Positions 50,176-59,397 of a DNA stretch of 64,000 nt are shown here, one piece after another. The position numbers and the translations under genes were made by a program. Positions within the stretch are counted from its first letter, which is position 1. Each line of letters opens with the position of its first letter. The notes beneath the pieces were generated by a model. The model made no database searches. It worked only from the letters and a program-made list of their open reading frames with translations, and was not told the origin of the DNA. Source of the stretch: Streptomyces sp. NBC_00390. Its GTDB lineage: Bacteria; Actinomycetota; Actinomycetes; Streptomycetales; Streptomycetaceae. Location: NCBI RefSeq assembly GCF_036057275.1, contig NZ_CP107945.1, positions 8,432,001-8,496,000 of the forward strand, read 5' to 3'.

Positions 50176-50900
50176 TCACCACCAAGAGGCCTGCTGAAGG
50201 AGCATCGACGGCTGGGTGAGGATGCGAGTGGGGAGGAGTTCGAACGAGGCCCGGCCATACATGGCTCGCTTGAGTGTTTTCACCCGGTTCACGTGGCCTT
50301 CGACGACGCCGGAACTCCACGACAGAGTGAGGCCGGCGGTGACGGCGTCGAGGTCCTGGCGGAGGAAGCTGGCGAAGCCCTGCATCGGCTTCGGGGCGTC
50401 CTGTTCGGCCTGGCGGATCCACTCCAGCAGCAGGTGTCCGCGCAGGTGACGGACGAGATCGGCGAAGGCTCGGGCCAGGTCACAGGCACGGGTGATGTCC
50501 GGGCAGGCGAGCCGGACCTCCAGCAGCCGCTTGTCCTGGCTCTCGGTGAGGGTCTCGCGGGGCCGCATGATCCATGAGGTGATCTTCCGGGCGACGATGA
50601 TGTCCGCGACCCGGTCGAGCGCACCCGCCACCAGCCGGGCGGCCTTCGCCAGATCCTAGTGCTTGCCCTGCACCTTCGACCAGTGCTTGTCCAGCGCGGT
50701 CAGCGACTCGCTCTGACCGGAAGAGAGAAGCTTCTGGATGTGCTGAGCTGCACAGACACCGACTCCACCCAGCTCCTGGCAGTCCTCGGCGGAGTTCGGC
50801 CCCGGCCTGGCCCTCGGTATGCACAGGACAACCTGCGCCGCCTGGTTCTCCGTGAACGCGACCGGCCCGGCGCGGCGAACAGTGAAAATTTTTCAGGCTC
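50176..50900 (-). pseudogene. ISL3-family transposase remnant with stops
   Basis: Reverse-frame text includes NSAEDCQELGGVGVCAAQHI, SESLTALDKHWSKVQGKH then a stop near 50657, followed in a neighbouring frame by LVAGALDRVADIIVARKITS, LRGHLLLEWIRQAEQDAPKP and LSWSSGVVEGHVNRVKTLKR before the stop at 50176. The last piece is the ISL3 C-terminal signature. The N-terminal zinc finger and first Asp are not found. This is a second, independent ISL3 scar beside that at 30318. Confidence 0.8.
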
Positions 50901-51269
50901 GGTTGTACCCGAATCGCCGTCCTGAACGGATGTAGGGATGAACGTGCTGGAGAGCGAGATGGGGCGGTGAGGGCGGGTGCTGGGTTCGGCGGGGCCTGGA
51001 GAGGTGGCGGCCGCGGTGGTGGTCCTGCTGTCCGTGTGGGCACGTGTGTGGGCGCGGGTGCGGCTCGCTCGCGAGCATCGGCTGATGATGGAGCGGGCGG
51101 TGAATGCTGCGGCGGCCGCCCGTGGTCCGGTGCGGCTGCGCCAGCAGGGCCAGGCGGGCGAGTGGTGTGTAGAAAGCGGTGGTGCGACCGGCGGCGCGTT
51201 GCCGGTGAGGCACGAGGTGAAGGGGGCGGAGGGCGCACGACGCGGGACGCCGCCTGCCGGGCGGCGCCG

Positions 51270-51884
51270 ATGAGCGTGGTACACCCCCTGCCCGGCCAGG
51301 ACGCGAACCCGGCTGCAGCGGATGAGGACGACCACCCAGGCGTCATCACCGAAGGCATGTTGCGGGACCTCTACTTCGGTGAGAGCGAGCGGTTGTACAG
51401 GTTTCTCGCTCGTCGCATAGGAGAGGCCGATGCCGCGGAGGTGAGGAGCCAGGCATTCCTGGATTTCTTCGTCTGGTGGCCCGCTCACCCCGATCACCCG
51501 GCCCCCACGGCGGCTCTGTACACGATTGCGCAGCGGCGGGCCGTGGACCATCTTCGCGCCCAAGGCCGCAGGTTGTCGGCGGAGGGAGGCGACATGGACC
51601 TCGTTGTCTGTGCGCTGGCAGCCCATCGAGACGCCTTCAGCGTCGTCGACCTGCGCCTGGACTTACATCGCGCCTTGGCGGACTTGAACGCACGAGAGCG
51701 CAGAGCACTGCAACTTCATCATCTCGAGGGGCTGACGGTTGCTGTGTGCGCGCAGTTGATGGGCACCGGAGTCGACAACGTCAAGAGGATTCTGAAAACC
51801 GCTCTCGAGAAACTGCGCATGTCACCAGGCATGACTGCTTATCAGGTGCCCGTCCCGACACAGCCGCAGGAGGTGCGGAAGTGA
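51270..51884 (+). CDS. ECF-type RNA polymerase sigma factor
   Basis: ATG 51270 starts 204 residues. Region 2 is GMLRDLYFGESERLYRFLAR through AFLDFFVWWPAHPDHPAPT and AALYTIAQRRAVDHLRAQGR (region 2.4); region 4 is RLDLHRALADLNARERRALQ, LHHLEGLTVAVCAQLMGTGV and VKRILKTALEKLRM. No anti-sigma gene with membrane segments is adjacent. Its stop overlaps the GTG of the next gene (GTGA), so the following protein is translationally coupled and may be its regulator. Confidence 0.85.
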   Translation: MSVVHPLPGQDANPAAADEDDHPGVITEGMLRDLYFGESERLYRFLARRIGEADAAEVRSQAFLDFFVWWPAHPDHPAPTAALYTIAQRRAVDHLRAQGRRLSAEGGDMDLVVCALAAHRDAFSVVDLRLDLHRALADLNARERRALQLHHLEGLTVAVCAQLMGTGVDNVKRILKTALEKLRMSPGMTAYQVPVPTQPQEVRK

Positions 51885-53155
51885 GCCATCACGAGCGCGA
51901 CGCGCGTTTCACGAAGAGCTCGGAGCAGCTGTCGGCGGGCTTCGACGCGGTGATGGACCGGCTGCGCGACCTGAACGGTTCCAAACGCCGCGAGCTACTG
52001 GAGCAGGCAGAGCGCACCCTGGACCACCAGCAGGTGTATCGGTGGGGCAGGGAGCAGCTTGAGGAAGGAGAGTACGAATCAGCCGCCTTCTGGCTGCAGG
52101 TCGCAGCGCATTGCCAGGTTGTCGGAGCCGAGCAGGATCTGGACGGCCTCCTTCTGCGTACGGCCCTTCCCGCCGGATCGGCTGCGGACCGCGTCATGCA
52201 CCACCCGCCCACCGACCACCTGCCGGGCACGATCGCCCACCTGGACCATGACGACGACGTGCCCGGCGGGCAGGGCGAGCGCGCACAATCCGAACCGCCG
52301 CAAGCTGGCAGGCGGGCAGCGCAACCTGTTCGGCCGCAGACTGTCACTGCACACCTGAACCTGCTCCTGCTGACCAATGCCCTCCAGCCTTCGACGGAGG
52401 TGTTCCCCGCGCTCGGCCTGCTCCTGCACACCGTGCGGGTGACGTCTGCCGACGAGACCGAACTCACGCACACCCCCGGTGCCGACGTCGTCCTGATCGA
52501 CGGCCGGCGTGATCTGCCGAAGGTGCGCTCGCTGAGCCAGCGGCTGGGCGCCGCCCGACCCCGCTGCCCGATACTCCTCGTGGTCAACGAGGGATGCCTC
52601 GCCGCCGTCACCGCGGACTGGGGCATCGACGACGTCCTGCTCGACACTGCAGGCCCGGCCGAGGTCGAAGCGCGTCTACGGCTGGCGAGGGTCCGCACCC
52701 CCCGCAGCCCAGGCCCCGCCACGAAGCCGACCGGTGAACCGAGCACCTTCAGTGAGCTCTCGATCGACGAGGCTACATACAGCGCCAAGCTCAAGGGCCG
52801 GGTCCTGGACCTGACGTTCAAGGAGTTCGAGCTGCTGACGTACCTCGCGCAGCACCCCGGCCGGGTCTTCACCCGGGCGCAGCTGCTGCAGGAGGTGTGG
52901 GGCTACGACTACTTCGGTGATATGCGCACGGTCGACGTCCATGTGCGGCGGCTGCGCGCCAAACTCGGCCCGGAGCACGAGTCGCTCATCCAAACCGTAC
53001 GAAACGTGGGATACCGCCTCATCATTCCAGAGAGCGAGAGCAGCAGGCAGGCTGCCGAGAGGGATGTGACCAACCCCCCCACCGAACGCGGTGTCTGCCT
53101 GAATGCCGAGTCCCTCATGAATGCTGAGAGGCGCCTGGACACTCCCGTGTGGTGA
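51881..53155 (+). CDS. chimeric protein: sigma-linked N-terminal part fused to a GlnR-like OmpR-family regulator
   Basis: The frame of 424 residues begins at GTG 51881. Residues 1-90 are a helical, charged protein (LSAGFDAVMDRLRDLNGSKR, WGREQLEEGEYESAAFWLQV). Residues 90-155 are a low-complexity connector. From about residue 156 the text follows GlnR closely: LNLLLLTNALQPSTEVFPAL, DDVLLDTAGPAEVEARLRLA, then LDLTFKEFELLTYLAQHPGR and VHVRRLRAKLGPEHESLIQT (winged helix). GlnR's own start is missing: the join lies at about 52350. GlnR controls nitrogen genes through its winged helix without classic phosphorylation. An internal start (ATG 52196) could yield the regulator alone. Whether it controls nitrogen genes here is unknown. 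Confidence 0.75.
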   Translation: MSHHERDARFTKSSEQLSAGFDAVMDRLRDLNGSKRRELLEQAERTLDHQQVYRWGREQLEEGEYESAAFWLQVAAHCQVVGAEQDLDGLLLRTALPAGSAADRVMHHPPTDHLPGTIAHLDHDDDVPGGQGERAQSEPPQAGRRAAQPVRPQTVTAHLNLLLLTNALQPSTEVFPALGLLLHTVRVTSADETELTHTPGADVVLIDGRRDLPKVRSLSQRLGAARPRCPILLVVNEGCLAAVTADWGIDDVLLDTAGPAEVEARLRLARVRTPRSPGPATKPTGEPSTFSELSIDEATYSAKLKGRVLDLTFKEFELLTYLAQHPGRVFTRAQLLQEVWGYDYFGDMRTVDVHVRRLRAKLGPEHESLIQTVRNVGYRLIIPESESSRQAAERDVTNPPTERGVCLNAESLMNAERRLDTPVW

Positions 53156-53346
53156 CCCCCCGCTGCCGTCGCCGGGCGGGTTCCCGAGGGGAACCACTCC
53201 CGGCGAAGCACCAGCTCCAGGGGTTGCGACCGCCGGCTGTCTGCGAGAGGCGGTAGACACTGCGTGTGCCGGGCCGCTGCCTGCGGCCCGGCTCGCACTC
53301 TGTGGTCAGTCGTGATGGTGCTGACTCGGCCTGAGGCGTGGGCGGG

Positions 53347-53521
53347 TCATTCGATGATGGTGTGGAAGAAGGTGACGGCAGCGGCGAAGGCGGCGCCGCC
53401 GATGAGGGTGGCGTCGGCGAGGGTGCCGCTTTGGCGGCGGTGAGACCGCCGGCGGCGAGGGCGGCGAGGATGCCGAGGAGGAAGATGACGGCGGCACGCT
53501 GGCCCAGGAGGGGACCATTCA
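53347..53521 (-). pseudogene. small two-helix membrane protein, frameshifted
   Basis: ATG 53521 gives MNGPLLGQRAAVIFLLGILA and ALAAGGLTAAK; then the reading shifts by one base near 53430 to SGTLADATLIGGAAFAAAVT and FFHTIIE with a stop at 53347. The joined protein would be about 57 residues with two hydrophobic helices, a common Streptomyces small membrane protein. In the present frame translation leaves the membrane pattern and runs on as Pro/Ser-rich text. Confidence 0.6.
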
Positions 53522-53648
53522 CGGCAACTCCCGTTGCTGGCAGGGCGACACGGCTCGGGGCCGCGTCCGGATGTTGTTGCTGTAGCCGCATCCGGCGCCG
53601 CTGCCCCCGCGTGAGGACTCTCACGCCGGGCTGGTGAAGATTCACCGC

Positions 53649-53903
53649 ATGCCGTCCACCCACTCCGACCGGTACGCAATCCGCACTGCCACCCTGCGCG
53701 CCGGCCTGCTCTTCACCGCCGCCCACGCACCGACCCCGCTGTACTACGTCTTCGGCGACCTCAAAGTCCTCACCCCCTCCGAAGTTCACCACTACACCTC
53801 CCACGCCAGGCGCCACCACAGCGGTGCCTGGGTCCTGGTCGACACGCACCAGGCCCATGCCTTCGAGGAAGTCTTCGGAACTCCGACAGCCGTGGCGGCC
53901 TGA
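53649..53903 (+). CDS. small hypothetical protein
   Basis: From ATG 53649 (an ATG at 53634 is also in frame) the product has 84 residues: THSDRYAIRTATLRAGLLFT, PTPLYYVFGDLKVLTPSEVH and HSGAWVLVDTHQAHAFEEVF. His-rich and soluble; no known motif. The strands and lack of low-complexity text make it protein-like. Confidence 0.5.
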   Translation: MPSTHSDRYAIRTATLRAGLLFTAAHAPTPLYYVFGDLKVLTPSEVHHYTSHARRHHSGAWVLVDTHQAHAFEEVFGTPTAVAA

Positions 53904-54130
53904 GTTCCTGGGAAGGGTCCGGACGGTGCCGGTGCCGGGCAGGTGTCCGCTCCGCAGACCCGAGGGACGTCCCGTCACGTGCTGGTGCGGAGGTGACGTG
54001 ATCCGTACCGGTCGCCACGGCGCGCTGTTCCGGACCGCAGGAGAGCTTCTGCTCCTACGGCGAGCCCCTGGTGAACCGATCCGATCGGCCGAAAGAGGTA
54101 CACAGGTGTGGGGGAACCTTGAGCCGGGGG

Positions 54131-54950
54131 ATGCGCGTGAGAGAACTGCAGTACCTTTCGACAGCCGGACTCGATGACTTCTGCGGAACCCCACGAGCCG
54201 GCTTCACGCAGCGGTCCGTCGAAGTGGAGGCTAACGGCCTCGGCCCGGGCTCCCGCTTCGCCATCGGGGAAGGCGCAGCGTCGTTGCCGACCGAGGCAGA
54301 GCGGCTGGAGCAGGTACTGGCCCACCTGAGGGGAGCATGCTGGGCCCACACCGAGTCCCCGGATTCTGCGACGAGTTGGGGACGGATGCCTGGCTGGAGT
54401 TCAAGGGATGGTTCCGGTACGGGGCGGCCCTGAGCGACCCCGGACTGCACGACCGGGGAGTATTCGCCGGCATTCCTGGAAGGCGGACCCTGCCCCCAGG
54501 AGGAGCCGTGCGACGGTGTCCGGCTCCTGCTGTGCGGCTCGATGCTGCATGTACGCGAACACCGCGATCGTCCGCCGACTCGGATGGGATCAGGCTCCGA
54601 CCGGTTGCACGATCCGGCAGCCGAGCCGGTCGAGCGCGAGCGGCGCGGCGACGGCTCCCCGTCCGAGAGCCTGCTCTCCACCGGCCAGGGCGATCAGAGG
54701 TTCGCTGCCCGCTCCGCTCATGACGGCGCCGGTCGCCATGGGTACCTGGCGGGATCGGCGGGGGCGGTCCGGACCGGGACCTGTACGGACGGATCCCTGC
54801 CGGAACCACCCGCCTCCTGCCGGGCTCGACCCTGCGTCGGCTGCTGTTCCGGCGGTATCTGCTGGTGCACCGGGGGCGAGCCTGACATTGACGTGCGGGG
54901 CGAAGCATGGCGGCAGTCGCCGAGTGGCTGAAAGGTCGTCAAGTGTTGTG
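54131..54950 (+). pseudogene. decayed SAVMC3_10250-like protein, several frameshifts
   Basis: From ATG 54131 the text MRVRELQYLSTAGLDDFCGT, then FTQRSVEVEANGLGPGSRF and EAERLEQVLAHLRGACWA fits the start of a family I remember as SAVMC3_10250 (also near DUF7019), implicated by others in Streptomyces defence-type loci. It shifts frame near 54365 (DELGTDAWLEFKGWFRYGAA), again near 54540 (LHVREHRDRPPTRMGSGSD) and once more later, so no intact protein is possible. Family name is from memory. Confidence 0.5.
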
Positions 54951-55203
54951 TCAATCAGCGACACGCAACTGACAGGGTGATGGATATCAGATTCTCTCGC
55001 TGAGACGGCTCAATCCGCTGTCAAGTTACATTGTATTAAGGCCACTTGATATGACGCCAGGGGTATCGATCCGAACATGTAGGCCCGCTTGGAGTCCTTC
55101 CGTTACACCATGAGAGATTCCCGAGATGACAACAGAAAGTGGCGCCAGTACGTTCATTCTCGGTCGGCCGCTCAGCCGACATCTCTAGAGAAGGAGAGAT
55201 GGA

Positions 55204-55623
55204 ATGCGTAAACGTACCGTTGCCATCATCACTACTGTTGGCGCAGCGGCCGCGGCCGTCACCGGCATGACTTACGTCCCTGCCGCTGCCACAGGCAGCC
55301 GCGGCGGGGGCGACCAGTACGGCTACGCGAGGGACTACGGCCAGATCCAGGTCAACGAGCGGACCTACTCGGCCAACCCAGGGGCCTGCATCACCGTCTT
55401 CAACACCGACTTCACCCTCAGACTCGGCTTCAACATCCGCAACGACACCAGGAGAACCGTCGAGTTCTTCAACGGGTTCACCTGCGACAGTGGGGCCGCT
55501 GCTGCCCGCGTCGGACCCCGTACCAGCACCACGGTCACCACTGAACCTGTCTTCGTTCGAGGCCTCCTCAACCTGCCGGCGGGGACCGTGGGCAGCTTCC
55601 GGGTGGTCGACGAGGGCAACTGA
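55204..55623 (+). CDS. small secreted protein
   Basis: ATG 55204 follows GAAGGAGAGA, one of the best ribosome sites in the window. The 139-residue product has a signal peptide (MRKRTVAIITTVGAAAAAVT, cleavage near AAA-TGS at about residue 30). The mature part is beta-strand-like with two Cys (ACITVFNTDFTLRLGFNIRN and GFTCDSG) that could form one disulfide, ending TVGSFRVVDEGN. No domain recognised. An AT-richer leader (54960-55200) precedes it and a strong hairpin follows at 55665, so it is a single-gene transcript. Confidence 0.8.
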   Translation: MRKRTVAIITTVGAAAAAVTGMTYVPAAATGSRGGGDQYGYARDYGQIQVNERTYSANPGACITVFNTDFTLRLGFNIRNDTRRTVEFFNGFTCDSGAAAARVGPRTSTTVTTEPVFVRGLLNLPAGTVGSFRVVDEGN

Positions 55624-55664
55624 CGCGAGAGAACAGCGACAGGCACGCCTGTGCGTGGCCTGGG

Positions 55665-55691
55665 CCCCGGCCCGCCGGAATCGGGCCGGGG
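55665..55691 (+). terminator. hairpin terminator after the secreted-protein gene
   Basis: CCCCGGCCCG and CGGGCCGGGG form a perfect 10-base stem with a 7-base loop (CCGGAAT), 42 bases past the stop codon. Confidence 0.7.
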
Positions 55692-55699
55692 TTCCGGCG

Positions 55700-57020
55700 T
55701 AGAGTATCGGCCTCCATCCTGAAATCGGTGACCCACCGCATCGAGACGCCCTCCCGCAGAAATAGCGGCTACTCTTTATGGCCCTCAAGTGAATTCCCTC
55801 GCGGGACTTCCCATGCCGGGCGTTCGCGCATCGAGATCGCCACGGCGCGAAGGTGCTGCGGGGTGGCCGATGCAATTGACGCGTTCCCAAACCGGGAACC
55901 GGCCGCGAGGCGGGCGTCGTCGGGGTGGCTGCGGCCCCGGCCCGCTGACCCGCTCCAGGCCATTCCGTCACCTCACGAAGCGCATTTCGTCGGTTCTCCG
56001 ATCGCGGTGAGAGTGTCCGAGTCGGTGAGCAGGCGAACGGTCCGATCAATTCCGACAGCTGAATGCCACCCGTCATCGCTCTTCCCCCCGGGGCCGTCAG
56101 ACTCCGCCGAGCAGTGCTCAGTGTCGATCCTCGCGCGGCAGGCAACGGCATGCCGCCCAGCGCAAGGCACGGTGTCACGACCGGGACCATGTGACGCAGC
56201 TTCAGGGACTGTCCGGACACAGTCACGGGATCCTCATCTACGAGGCGGAGTGAAATGGCTGGTCACAGCATTCTGTCGGTGGCCCGCATGGTGCGGCAGG
56301 TGACCTGGGCGTCTTCCATGAGCGTCTGGCGTCGCGTCAGGTGATCACGGACGGTGGGGCCTGCATGTTCGCGACGCGGGCAGGGCGTGTGGTGAGCGTG
56401 GTTCGGCCTTTGCCCAGGTGTCGGCGGACCTGAGCCGTGCCCGCTTCGGCGAGGACCTGGAGGCGATCCGTCGATCCCACTCCGGACGCCCCCCGCGACT
56501 GTATCCGCAGCCCTGTCCGGCGAACTCCGCCCCCCGGGCGGGCTGGCCGCGCCCGGGGCAGGACCGGAGCGGGCGACGCCGAGACATCTCCTGGGTCATC
56601 CAGCATCAGGTTCCGCTGGAGCTCCTTCCGCGGCGAGGGCCTTGTCGACGAAGGCTCGTACGAGAACAGCGGCCTCGGCCGCCGTGACGTCCTTCGTCCA
56701 CTTCCCGATGATGTGCCAGCCACACTCCAGCTCGAACCGGTGCACGCCGTGCGCGTGCTCCAGGTGCCGGGCGTACGGCTGCCGACGGCAGCGCCCGTGA
56801 CGCTCGGTCCTGGGGCCTGGGGGTGTGGCGAACGGCCCGATTGTGGCATCGGGCGTCATTGCGCGGACAAGTACGGCCATGGAGTCAGGTTTTGGGGCAA
56901 GATCAGGCGGCCGTCCGTTTGTTGTGCCGGCGCTTCTAGGCTGGGGACGCGGCTTCCACGCTCCGGGCTTCCTCCGCAGGGCCTTGCTCATACGGTACCG
57001 GCCCAAGGAGCTGGATCAAT
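55700..57020. other. 1.3 kb with gene remnants only
   Basis: The reverse strand holds two protein-like tails, one ending DRLQVLAEAGTAQVRRHLGK / RTTLTTRPARVANMQAPPSV with a stop near 56337, and one reading HRFELECGWHIIGKWTKDVT / AAEAAVLVRAFVDKALAAEG with a stop near 56596. Neither has a start or family I can name. The 55700-56330 part shows nothing. Confidence 0.4.
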
Positions 57021-57377
57021 ATGGAAGACCGATGGCCCGCGCAACTGGAGAACTGTCGGGTGGCCTGCCCGGCCGGGGAGCTCGACCTGGCCACGGCCCT
57101 GGACTTCACCTTCCTGCTGTGGGGGACGGCTCTTGAGGCCGGCGCCGACTGGCTGATCGTCGACCTCAGCCGCGTGACCTTCATGGACTGCAGTCCTCTG
57201 CACGAGCTGTGCAGGGCCTGGGACCGAAGTCGGGCCACGGGCCGGTGGACTCGGGTGGTCTATGACCAGGCTCCCATCGGCCGGCTGCTGCGCCTGACGT
57301 CCTTGCAGGAGCGGTTCCCGCGGTATGCCAGCACTGATGCTGCCTGGCGTGGGCGTCTCGCCGACGTCGGGGCCTGA
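57021..57377 (+). CDS. STAS-domain anti-sigma factor antagonist
   Basis: ATG 57021 opens 118 residues with a STAS fold: VACPAGELDLATALDFTFLL, WLIVDLSRVTFMDCSPLHEL and TRVVYDQAPIGRLLRLTSLQ. The phosphorylation site region usually reads MDSSG or MDSTG; here it is MDCSPL, so the first Ser is Cys and the remaining Ser may be the acceptor. The family binds RsbW-like kinases to free sigma factors. No kinase is adjacent; the closest in the window is at 242-745. Confidence 0.85.
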   Translation: MEDRWPAQLENCRVACPAGELDLATALDFTFLLWGTALEAGADWLIVDLSRVTFMDCSPLHELCRAWDRSRATGRWTRVVYDQAPIGRLLRLTSLQERFPRYASTDAAWRGRLADVGA

Positions 57378-57759
57378 TCAAGCCGTCGATCACAGGTCGC
57401 GCCACGTATTGCCGGGGGCTGCAACGCGGTGGACTCCGGCCGTGGTCGCGCGCCGGTATGAGAGTCAGGCCGCGTGCTGGTCGAGGAAGTAGTACGGGGT
57501 GGTTGTGCCGTCTCACGGGATGTGCGTGCGCTGTGGGACGGGCGCCTTCGTGAACTGCGGGGATGCAGATTCTGAGAAACGGGCGAATGCGCTTGTTTCA
57601 GGTATCGGCGCCCCAGTGCCGTGCCTCGGCCAGTGATGGCAGTACCCGCCGGCCCAGAGACAGGGACGGAAGATCCGGCGCCCCGACGGTACGGCCGTAG
57701 AGATCTACGGAACCGGTCGCTACATCGCAATGACGGGACGCCGACATGGTGACACCCCC

Positions 57760-57981
57760 TCACTGCTTGGTGACCTGTCCGCGCTCGTCGCGGCCCTTGT
57801 GCGCTGATCCCGGGGACGAGGCTCGGAGCTTGTGGAGCTCCTCGCGCACTTCCCTCCCGGCTCGGAGTGCTGTGACGGCCTTCTTCGAGAGGGCGGGCAC
57901 CCTGTCTAACGCCCGTCCGGCAATGGCTCCGACGAGCGTGAGTGTTACGAGCGCTGCTGCGCCCCATTGAACGGCGTCCAC
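57760..57981 (-). CDS. small membrane protein
   Basis: GTG 57981 follows GAAGGTAGG. The 73-residue protein has one transmembrane helix (GAAALVTLTLVGAIAGRALD) and a basic cytoplasmic tail (VTALRAGREVREELHKLRAS). Simple, conserved-looking; no function known. Confidence 0.6.
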   Translation of the reverse strand: MDAVQWGAAALVTLTLVGAIAGRALDRVPALSKKAVTALRAGREVREELHKLRASSPGSAHKGRDERGQVTKQ

Positions 57982-58326
57982 AATGACCTACCTTCGACGA
58001 GGTGGATCCGGAGATACTCAGCAGGTGTGGCCGCTGAGTGCACATCGGTAGGAAACACCGAGGCTGATCCGTAGTTGGATCTTGGTGGATAACTCGCTGG
58101 CTGTGGAAAACGGCATGCCGTAGGAGGCGTGACACCCCCTGCCTGACGCCTCGTGCTTCATAAGCTACAACTTCCAGCCAGGCAGTTATGGGCAAAGTGT
58201 TTGTCGGCCACGGTCAAGCTGGTCCAACTTCATACGAGTTGGCAGCCAACTAGGGCGCGTATCGAGTCGTGATCAATTTGCGGGATGTGCCTTCGTGGTA
58301 CGGTCCGGTCCGATAGGCGGTCTTAC

Positions 58327-58824
58327 GTGACGCGAGTGCAACTGACCGATCCGGATTGGGAGTTCATCGAGCCGTACCTGCCGATCGGCGAGTACGGCCC
58401 GTACCCCGAGCGACTGCGGCAGCAGTTCGAGGGCGTGATCTGGTGGTTCAAGACGGGCGGGCAGTGGCGGGAGATGCCGACGGAGTTCGGCGCCTGGTCG
58501 GCCGTCCACAACCGCTTCCGGCAGTGGCGTGACGCCGGCGTCTTCGAGGCCCTGCTGGAGGGCCTGATCACGGAAGCCGCGAAGCGAGGTGAGGTGGACC
58601 TGTCCCTGGTCAGCATCGACTCCACCACCGCCCGAGCCCACCACGACGCGGCCGGGATGCACCTCGACGAGGACGTCGTCACCGCCCTGGAGAAAGCCGC
58701 GGCCGAGGAGGAGAAGGCCAGGTCAAAGGGGGCGGCCTCGAAGAGCAAAACGGGCAAGAGACCGAAAGTGATCCCGCGCTGGAAGAACGACGACGCATCC
58801 GGCGTCGGCGGAAACTCCGGCTGA
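58327..58824 (+). CDS. IS5-type transposase, first frame (orfA)
   Basis: GTG 58327 is a likely start. The text LTDPDWEFIEPYLPIGEYGP, GVIWWFKTGGQWREMPTEFG and LSLVSIDSTTARAHHDAAGM is the N-domain and first catalytic Asp of the group. It ends at 58824 after a basic stretch. The second frame lies -1 relative to it, as expected for programmed -1 frameshifting; a slip could occur at an A run such as AGCAAAACG near 58745. Confidence 0.85.
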   Translation: MTRVQLTDPDWEFIEPYLPIGEYGPYPERLRQQFEGVIWWFKTGGQWREMPTEFGAWSAVHNRFRQWRDAGVFEALLEGLITEAAKRGEVDLSLVSIDSTTARAHHDAAGMHLDEDVVTALEKAAAEEEKARSKGAASKSKTGKRPKVIPRWKNDDASGVGGNSG

Positions 58825-59330
58825 AGGCCGCCCTCCTCGGACGTTCCAGAGGCGGGCAGACCAGCAAGGTCCACCTCGCCGCCGACCGCAAGTGCCGCCC
58901 GCTGGCGTTCATCCTGACCACAGGCCAGGCAGCGGACAGCCCGCAGTTCATCCCCGTCCTGAAGAAGGTACGGGTACGCGGGCCCGTCGGCCGACCCCGC
59001 ATCCGGCCGGACGCGGTCGCCGGGGACAAGGCGTACTCATCCCGCGGAAACCGCGCCCACCTGCGCAAACGCCGTATCAAGGCGGTCATCCCGGAGAAGA
59101 AGGACCAGGCCGCCAACCGGAAGAAGAAGGGCTCCAGAGGTGGCCGACCCGTCAGCCACGACGCCGATCTCTACAAGGAGCGGAACACCGTCGAACGCCT
59201 GATCAACAAGCTCAAAGCATGGCGAGGCATCGCCACCCGATACGACAAGACTCCCGACAGCTACCTCGCCGGTCTCCACCTGCGCGCCTCGATGATCTGG
59301 ATCAAGGACCTCACCAGGACCACCCGATGA
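58780..59330 (+). CDS. IS5-type transposase, second frame (orfB)
   Basis: The second frame continues the DDE domain: LKAALLGRSRGGQTSKVHLA, VAGDKAYSSRGNRAHLRKRR (second Asp) and ERNTVERLINKLKAWRGIAT (Glu), ending KDLTRTTR at 59330. No start codon is needed if it is made as a frameshift fusion with orfA. The frame is complete, so this copy may be active. Confidence 0.85.
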
Positions 59331-59397
59331 TCACGACTCGATATGCCCCTGGGTGACGCGCTGAGGTGCCGGACGCCAAGGGCGGGCAGGGGTTGAG

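Larger units (their letters stand above)
58252..59350 (+). mobile_element. IS5-family insertion sequence, complete (left copy of a bracketing pair)
   Basis: The left repeat AGGGCGCGTATCGAGTCGTG (58252-58271) is matched by the inverted end at 59331-59350 (CACGACTCGATATGCCCCT), imperfectly at the outermost bases. CTAG lies across the left junction. Transposase is in two overlapping frames. A 118-base tail of the same IS, in the same orientation, ends at 63901 with a better match to the left repeat and TAG after it. Confidence 0.88.

Noticed and set aside
52079..52471. Reverse frame opposite the chimeric GlnR-like gene
   Set aside because: Shadow of the connector region; the forward frame continues unbroken into the winged helix.
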